Assembly: GCA_002396005.1 (NCBI GenBank)
Contig: DGVW01000088.1
Location: 1 to 19,008 of the forward strand
DNA: 19,008 nucleotides
Direction of reading: 5' to 3'
Source: Oribacterium sp. UBA4274
GTDB lineage: Bacteria; Bacillota; Clostridia; Lachnospirales; Lachnospiraceae
Below, piece after piece: positions 16,187-19,008 of this stretch. The notes under the pieces are model-generated. The model saw nothing but the letters and a program-made list of their open reading frames with translations, searched no databases and was not told the origin of the DNA. Within the stretch, counting starts at the first letter, position 1, and each line of letters begins with the position of its first letter. The position numbers and the translations under genes are program-made.

Positions 16187-17008
16187 GCTTCTGCCAGGGG
16201 ATCAGGTCGCCAAGCCGAATCCATTTTTGCACGGAGTGACTCGACATTTTTAGATGCGGCATTTAGAAGATTAACAGCTTGATGGATAATCATCTTGGTT
16301 ATATCATCTTTAGGGAATACAGCAATGAGGTCTTTAGAGACTTCGTAGATTCTTTTGGCTTTAGCTGCACTGAAGTTATAACCCTTACGACTGCACCAGT
16401 TACTATAGTGGTCAGTAAATGCATCAAGTGTCTTCCCAGCCACACAGTCGACATGCCAGTAAGTGTATACAAAATCTACCTACTTTTGGCTACCATCAGA
16501 ACGTGCTGGGATTTCAAAAAAGTCATTAGCACTAGGAAATGTTTGATCAAGAAGAGAGATGAGATTATTTTTCATCGAAATTTTCTGATCCATATAAAAT
16601 CCAAACTGGCGGTTCATTGTTTTGAGTTGGTTGCGTATTTCATCCATACTTCTTTAATTTCGTCCAACGGTCAAATGTATATTTGGCGATTTTTTTAGAA
16701 TCGGCTTTATCGGTCTTGGGAGCACGAAGAGAATCATCATCACTGTAACCTTTAATTAGTATTGGATTAACGACGCTTACAAAAAGACCGGCATTTGTTA
16801 GCCAGGTTGCCATTGGTTCGTAATACCTACCTGTACATTCCATACATACCTTGGTCTCACCATTAAGAGACTTAATCTTACTGATTAAGTCATCAATAGC
16901 AGAACGTGTATGTCTGATATCACAGGGAGGGAGAATGATCTCATCACCAGGTCTACGGATAGTAACAGTACTCTTGCCTTTAGAAACATCAATACCAACT
17001 GCGTTCAT
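16183..17008 (-). pseudogene. IS110-family DEDD transposase, frameshifted and truncated
   Basis: The start at 17008 (MNAVGIDVSKGKSTVTI) has AAAGGAG seven bases upstream. The RuvC-like N-terminus shows the acidic residues of the family: D in GIDVSK, E in CMECTGRYY, and D residues in KTDKADSKKIAKY. The frame then stops at TGA 16642-16640. The next segment, MDEIRNQLKTMNRQF, continues in a different frame (indel near 16645). That frame is interrupted by an amber TAG at 16482-16480, in SQK-stop-VDFVYTYWHVDC, where TGG (Trp) is likely ancestral. It continues through AKAKRIYEVSKDLIAVFPKDD to a TGA at 16185-16183. The C-terminal transposase_20 domain with its catalytic serine is absent. Three independent defects make this clearly inactive. 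Confidence 0.88.
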
Positions 17009-17029
17009 AAAACTACTCCTTTGAGGTGT

Positions 17030-17260
17030 ATTAGCAATGGTCGATACCAGTTTTCTCATTGCATATTCAATCTACTGGGTGGTTCATACGAACGCGAGGT
17101 TCAACCTGCGTAAAACGAACGCTGCGAATGAATGGCTGGTTGGCTGACTTCCCAACGGACGCATGTTCCAAGTTTAAGTTGACCAGACCGATTGCCTATT
17201 CATTCTAACAGCTTAAGCAATAAGAGGATAACATCCTGCCTGGAAGACAGGAATATCAAC
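17030..17260 (-). ncRNA. Candidate IS110 bridge-RNA region
   Basis: IS110-group elements encode a bridge RNA in the noncoding end upstream of the transposase, on the same strand. Here that end is about 250 nt, far longer than an ordinary leader. It can form successive hairpins: CCTGTC-TTCCA-GGCAGG (17251-17235), GTTGG-GAAGTCAG-CCAAC (17156-17139) and GCGT-TCGTTTT-ACGC (17122-17108). It also holds repeated short motifs: GGTTCA at 17081 and 17098, and ACGAACGC at 17088 and 17115 (plus strand). The assignment rests on position and structure only. Confidence 0.4.
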
Positions 17261-17269
17261 CACTAAATA

Positions 17270-17491
17270 CATAGTAGTAGTTTGAGTTATTTATAAGTTC
17301 TAGGCAAACCATACAAGGCAGAAAGTGAGGAAATCTACAACAGTAAAAATTATTTATAAGTTCTAGGCTCTAAACTTTCCTCGGAATAGAATAATCTACA
17401 ACAGTAGAAATTATTTATAAGTTCTAGGCACTGCATTTGCACGTGAGGACGATTCATCTACAACAGTAGAAATTATTTATAAGTTCTAGGC
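17270..17491 (-). CRISPR. Type V-A CRISPR array, three repeats plus degenerate terminal repeat
   Basis: The 36-nt repeats lie at 17456-17491, 17394-17429 and 17333-17368, read on the minus strand. Each starts GCCTAGAACT and ends TTTCTACTGTTGTAGAT, the standard Cas12a crRNA stem-loop (UCUAC-UGUU-GUAGA). A fourth copy, 17270-17305, keeps the first 19 nt but has lost the stem-loop, marking the leader-distal end. Spacers are 26 nt (17430-17455), 25 nt (17369-17393) and 27 nt (17306-17332). The repeat at 17333-17368 has one change (C to T in the crRNA sense) that turns a C-G pair of the stem into a U-G wobble, so its spacer should still be processed. Orientation matches the cas genes. Confidence 0.97.
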
Positions 17492-17618
17492 TCGTATCGT
17501 GTCAAAATGCATGCATTTTGAAGATTCTACGGCGATATAATAGTGCATTTTAGCCAATTTCATCCTTAGTATATCATACATCCTAGAACTATTCTAAAAT
17601 TAAGTAAGAGGTTTGCAA
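17492..17618 (-). promoter_or_regulatory. CRISPR leader between cas2 and the array
   Basis: The 127-nt AT-rich stretch carries no gene. It contains a 20-bp perfect palindrome (17502-17521) eleven bases from the first repeat. A possible promoter toward the array is TATACT at 17573-17568 with only a weak -35 around 17592-17597. It also holds a 9-nt inverted copy of the repeat end (CCTAGAACT, plus strand 17582-17590). Its position between cas2 and the intact end of the array is the normal leader position. Confidence 0.6.
17502..17521. promoter_or_regulatory. 20-bp perfect palindrome in the CRISPR leader
   Basis: TCAAAATGCA and its exact complement TGCATTTTGA meet without a gap. A third half-site, TGCATTTTA, lies at 17544-17552, 32 bp (three helical turns) from the second. 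This arrangement resembles an operator for a dimeric DNA-binding protein and lies next to the first repeat; it is not a terminator, as no T-run follows. Confidence 0.5.
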
Positions 17619-17894
17619 TTAAGTTATCATAACCAAATCATGCTCCTCATTAATAGCATACCCAAATCTTATGGTTTTGCAACTACTTGACATCATAAAA
17701 ATTATAACACTATCTTCTTGTGAGAAACGTTTTTCATATTTATTGATTATTTCTGCCACAATATTATTAAGTATTTTTTCACTATTATCAATTTCAAAAA
17801 CTGAAAATTGTATTCTGTGTCCATACTTACATAAATATTTAGAAAATTTGGTACGCAATTTATCATTTGATATGTCATAGCTGATTATAATCAT
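17619..17894 (-). CDS. cas2: CRISPR-associated endoribonuclease-fold protein Cas2
   Basis: The 91-residue protein has normal Cas2 length and pattern. The first beta strand MIIISYDISNDKLRTKFSKYL carries the conserved Asp (YDI), followed by CKYGHRIQFSVFEI, typical of Cas2, and a C-terminal strand SVIIFMMSSSCKTIRFG. Cas2 dimers bridge two Cas1 dimers in the spacer-integration complex. The ATG at 17894 has GGAGT six bases upstream, directly after the cas1-remnant stop (10-nt gap). The gene itself looks intact, but with Cas1 destroyed it has no evident integrase partner in this locus. Confidence 0.92.
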   Translation of the reverse strand: MIIISYDISNDKLRTKFSKYLCKYGHRIQFSVFEIDNSEKILNNIVAEIINKYEKRFSQEDSVIIFMMSSSCKTIRFGYAINEEHDLVMIT

Positions 17895-17904
17895 ACACTT
17901 ACTC

Positions 17905-18162
17905 CTATGGAAGAGAAATAGACTTAGATTTCATATCAAATATCGGGAACTCACTAGCATTTTTTCCTTTCATAAAAGCTCTGTAATATCCCCGTAGATA
18001 AAGAAATATAGAATCTTTATTTTCAAGCAGATCTTCTAAAAAAATCATGGAATATAAATTTGCTTTTTTATATTCCAATTGCCATTGATGACCTATCAAT
18101 GTAAAATCTTCTTTATTAAACTGTCCTAAATTTATCCCCTTTCTGACTCTCCAATCAATCAT
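17905..18162 (-). pseudogene. cas1: Cas1 C-terminal remnant (about 85 residues)
   Basis: The open frame from an ATG at 18162 gives 85 residues starting MIDWRVRKGINLGQFNKEDF. In Cas1 the conserved EPFRPxxD motif is followed by a helix and then an (x)xxF/KxEDF segment; this fragment begins at the D following the missing EPFRP. It continues with GHQWQLEYKKANLYS and YYRAFMKGK to a normal-looking end just before cas2. A full Cas1 has about 330 residues, so roughly three quarters, including the catalytic Glu and His, are gone. Its first codons overlap the cas4 stop in another frame. The identification rests on the D-x-x-V...EDF pattern and position between cas4 and cas2, not on a database match. 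Confidence 0.7.
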
Positions 18163-18688
18163 ATATACAATGAAGGCACTTAGCTTCATTAGTCTGAATA
18201 AATTCATGTATAGAAAAATGTTTAATTTCATCTATTACTTTTTCAAACTTGAATAGCATATCCGTGTTCGCATAAGGCAACGGTATATCATATTTTTTGT
18301 GATCATCTATACTATATATTTCTATTTTCTTAACATCATATCCCATCTCTACTAGAGAAAAATACTGTGCATATACTTGAAATACATATCCATCATAAAT
18401 ATTTTTAACTTTTTTCTTCCTTTCTCTGAGCGTTTTTTTAGCGATATCAAAAATATCTATTTTCCCAATAAGATTATATTTCTCACAATATACATCAATT
18501 CCCATAAGTATATCTTTACGTGTAGTGTATGTACTTTCATCTACACTTTTGTGTGCCGCGTTTCCATTTATTTGATCAGTATTTTGATATATCATCCTAT
18601 CCATATCTTTATACATTTTGTGAAAATAAATGGAAACTGGGCAAAATATAAAATCATTTAATTCAGTAATTAATATAGCATCATCCAT
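18155..18688 (-). CDS. cas4: Cas4 nuclease, 3' end truncated by fusion with cas1 remnant
   Basis: The 177-residue PD-(D/E)XK protein of the RecB/Cas4 family, which in V-A loci helps select PAM-proximal prespacers for Cas1-Cas2. Visible: FIFCPVSIYFH with Cys16, AAHKSVD with the family His46, LIGKIDIFD with the metal-binding Asp, ERKKKVK in place of the ExK strand, and the QVYAQYFSLVEMGY QxxxY helix. The C-terminal cluster reads KCLHCIYD and then stops at 18157-18155. Cas4 proteins carry three cysteines here, so the fourth Fe-S ligand is missing. The start at 18688 lies 15 nt after the cas12a stop. The truncation coincides with the start of the cas1 remnant, so both look like products of one deletion. 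Confidence 0.82.
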   Translation of the reverse strand: MDDAILITELNDFIFCPVSIYFHKMYKDMDRMIYQNTDQINGNAAHKSVDESTYTTRKDILMGIDVYCEKYNLIGKIDIFDIAKKTLRERKKKVKNIYDGYVFQVYAQYFSLVEMGYDVKKIEIYSIDDHKKYDIPLPYANTDMLFKFEKVIDEIKHFSIHEFIQTNEAKCLHCIYD

Positions 18689-18703
18689 ATGTCATGTATC
18701 AGC

Positions 18704-19008
18704 TCATAATAGGTTGCACTGAGCATATTCCAACCATTCAGAATTTGACATTGCCAAATTAATTTTTGTTCCTGATTTAGTTTCTCTAATTTGTTTAATT
18801 ACCCAAAGACCCTTTCTGGCAATATTGTATGCACCATTTGCATCCGCATCTCTTGGAAAAGTATCGTCACTAAATTCTGAACAGAAAAACTCTTCACGAT
18901 AATTTTTAACAGGTGAAATAATATAGTCTCTTTTACCATCTAATGAACTATTTCTCATCTGTAATGTAAGCTGAAATAGCTTTATCAAATTTTTATAAAA
19001 ATCAGCAC
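18704..19008 (-). CDS. cas12a: Cas12a (Cpf1) effector, C-terminal end only (cut by window)
   Basis: The frame is open from the window edge (19008) to TGA at 18706-18704, about 100 residues. It begins ADFYKNLIKLFQLTLQMRNS, the segment preceding the end of the RuvC/Nuc region in Cas12a. It contains ISPVKN, FFCSEF, and the RuvC-III motif DADANGAYNIARKGLW with the catalytic Asp, and ends NSEWLEYAQCNLL, as in Lachnospiraceae Cas12a proteins. The effector cuts DNA guided by crRNAs that it processes itself. No frameshift or stop is seen in the visible part. Most of the gene lies outside the window, so its overall integrity is unknown. Confidence 0.95.
   Translation of the reverse strand, partial: ADFYKNLIKLFQLTLQMRNSSLDGKRDYIISPVKNYREEFFCSEFSDDTFPRDADANGAYNIARKGLWVIKQIRETKSGTKINLAMSNSEWLEYAQCNLL

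Larger units (their letters stand above)
16183..17260 (-). mobile_element. Degenerate, truncated IS110-family insertion sequence
   Basis: The element comprises a broken DEDD transposase (16183-17008) and a structured noncoding upstream end of about 250 nt. IS110 elements have no terminal inverted repeats and none was seen. The transposase-distal end is lost near 16225, where coding similarity stops and random sequence runs into the AGCS 3' end. The upstream end lies close to the last CRISPR repeat at 17270. Exact element boundaries cannot be set without a related intact copy. Confidence 0.75.

Noticed and set aside
16183..17059. Active IS110 transposase
   Set aside because: A frameshift, an amber stop and a missing C-terminal domain rule out a functional product.
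17492..17618. tracrRNA or scout RNA in the CRISPR leader
   Set aside because: Only a 9-nt complement to the repeat is present, and Cas12a processes its own crRNAs without a tracrRNA.
18377..18661. Plus-strand 94-codon frame within cas4
   Set aside because: Antisense of cas4 in AT-rich DNA, with no ribosome binding site or domain.

Overview
The window looks like a chromosomal segment of an anaerobic Firmicute, most likely a Lachnospiraceae-type gut or rumen bacterium. This rests on strong AGGAGG-type ribosome binding sites, a surface protein built from InlB-like and cell-wall-binding repeats, a Cas12a C-terminus of the Lachnospiraceae style, and a pectin/rhamnose catabolic island. The species cannot be named from the sequence.

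Layout. (1) 1-4276, minus strand: a secreted Ser/Asp-rich protein cut by the window edge, preceded by a 1,347-residue repeat-rich surface protein with C-terminal cell-wall-binding repeats. (2) 4531-5493, plus strand: an AraC-type regulator with its own terminator, convergent to the next block. (3) 5558-14097, minus strand: an L-rhamnose / rhamnogalacturonan disaccharide island in the order rhaA, rhaD, rhaB, TRAP transporter (P, Q, M), GH105 hydrolase, rhaM. The scheme is uptake of unsaturated rhamnogalacturonan disaccharides by the TRAP system, cytoplasmic cleavage by GH105 to release rhamnose, anomer conversion by RhaM, then RhaA, RhaB and RhaD to dihydroxyacetone phosphate and L-lactaldehyde. 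(4) 14638-16167, plus strand: an AGCS-family sodium/amino-acid symporter divergent from rhaA. A near-perfect 22-bp tandem direct repeat sits just upstream of its -35 box and looks like an AraC-family operator. (5) 16183-about 17260: a decayed IS110-family element, with a frameshift, an amber stop and a missing C-terminal domain. The structured noncoding stretch upstream of its transposase is where IS110 elements encode their bridge RNA. (6) 17270-19008, minus strand and clearly AT-rich: a type V-A CRISPR-Cas locus, read as cas12a (C-terminal end only, cut by the window), cas4, a cas1 remnant, cas2, leader, and an array of three 36-nt repeats plus one degenerate terminal repeat with three spacers.

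The most notable point is in the CRISPR locus. A deletion appears to have fused the end of cas4, which lost its fourth Fe-S cysteine, to the last quarter of cas1, which lost the catalytic region. Cas2, the array and the visible part of Cas12a look intact. The locus therefore looks able to interfere but not to acquire spacers, in keeping with only three spacers. Its leader also holds a 20-bp perfect palindrome with a third half-site, and a 9-nt inverted copy of the repeat end.
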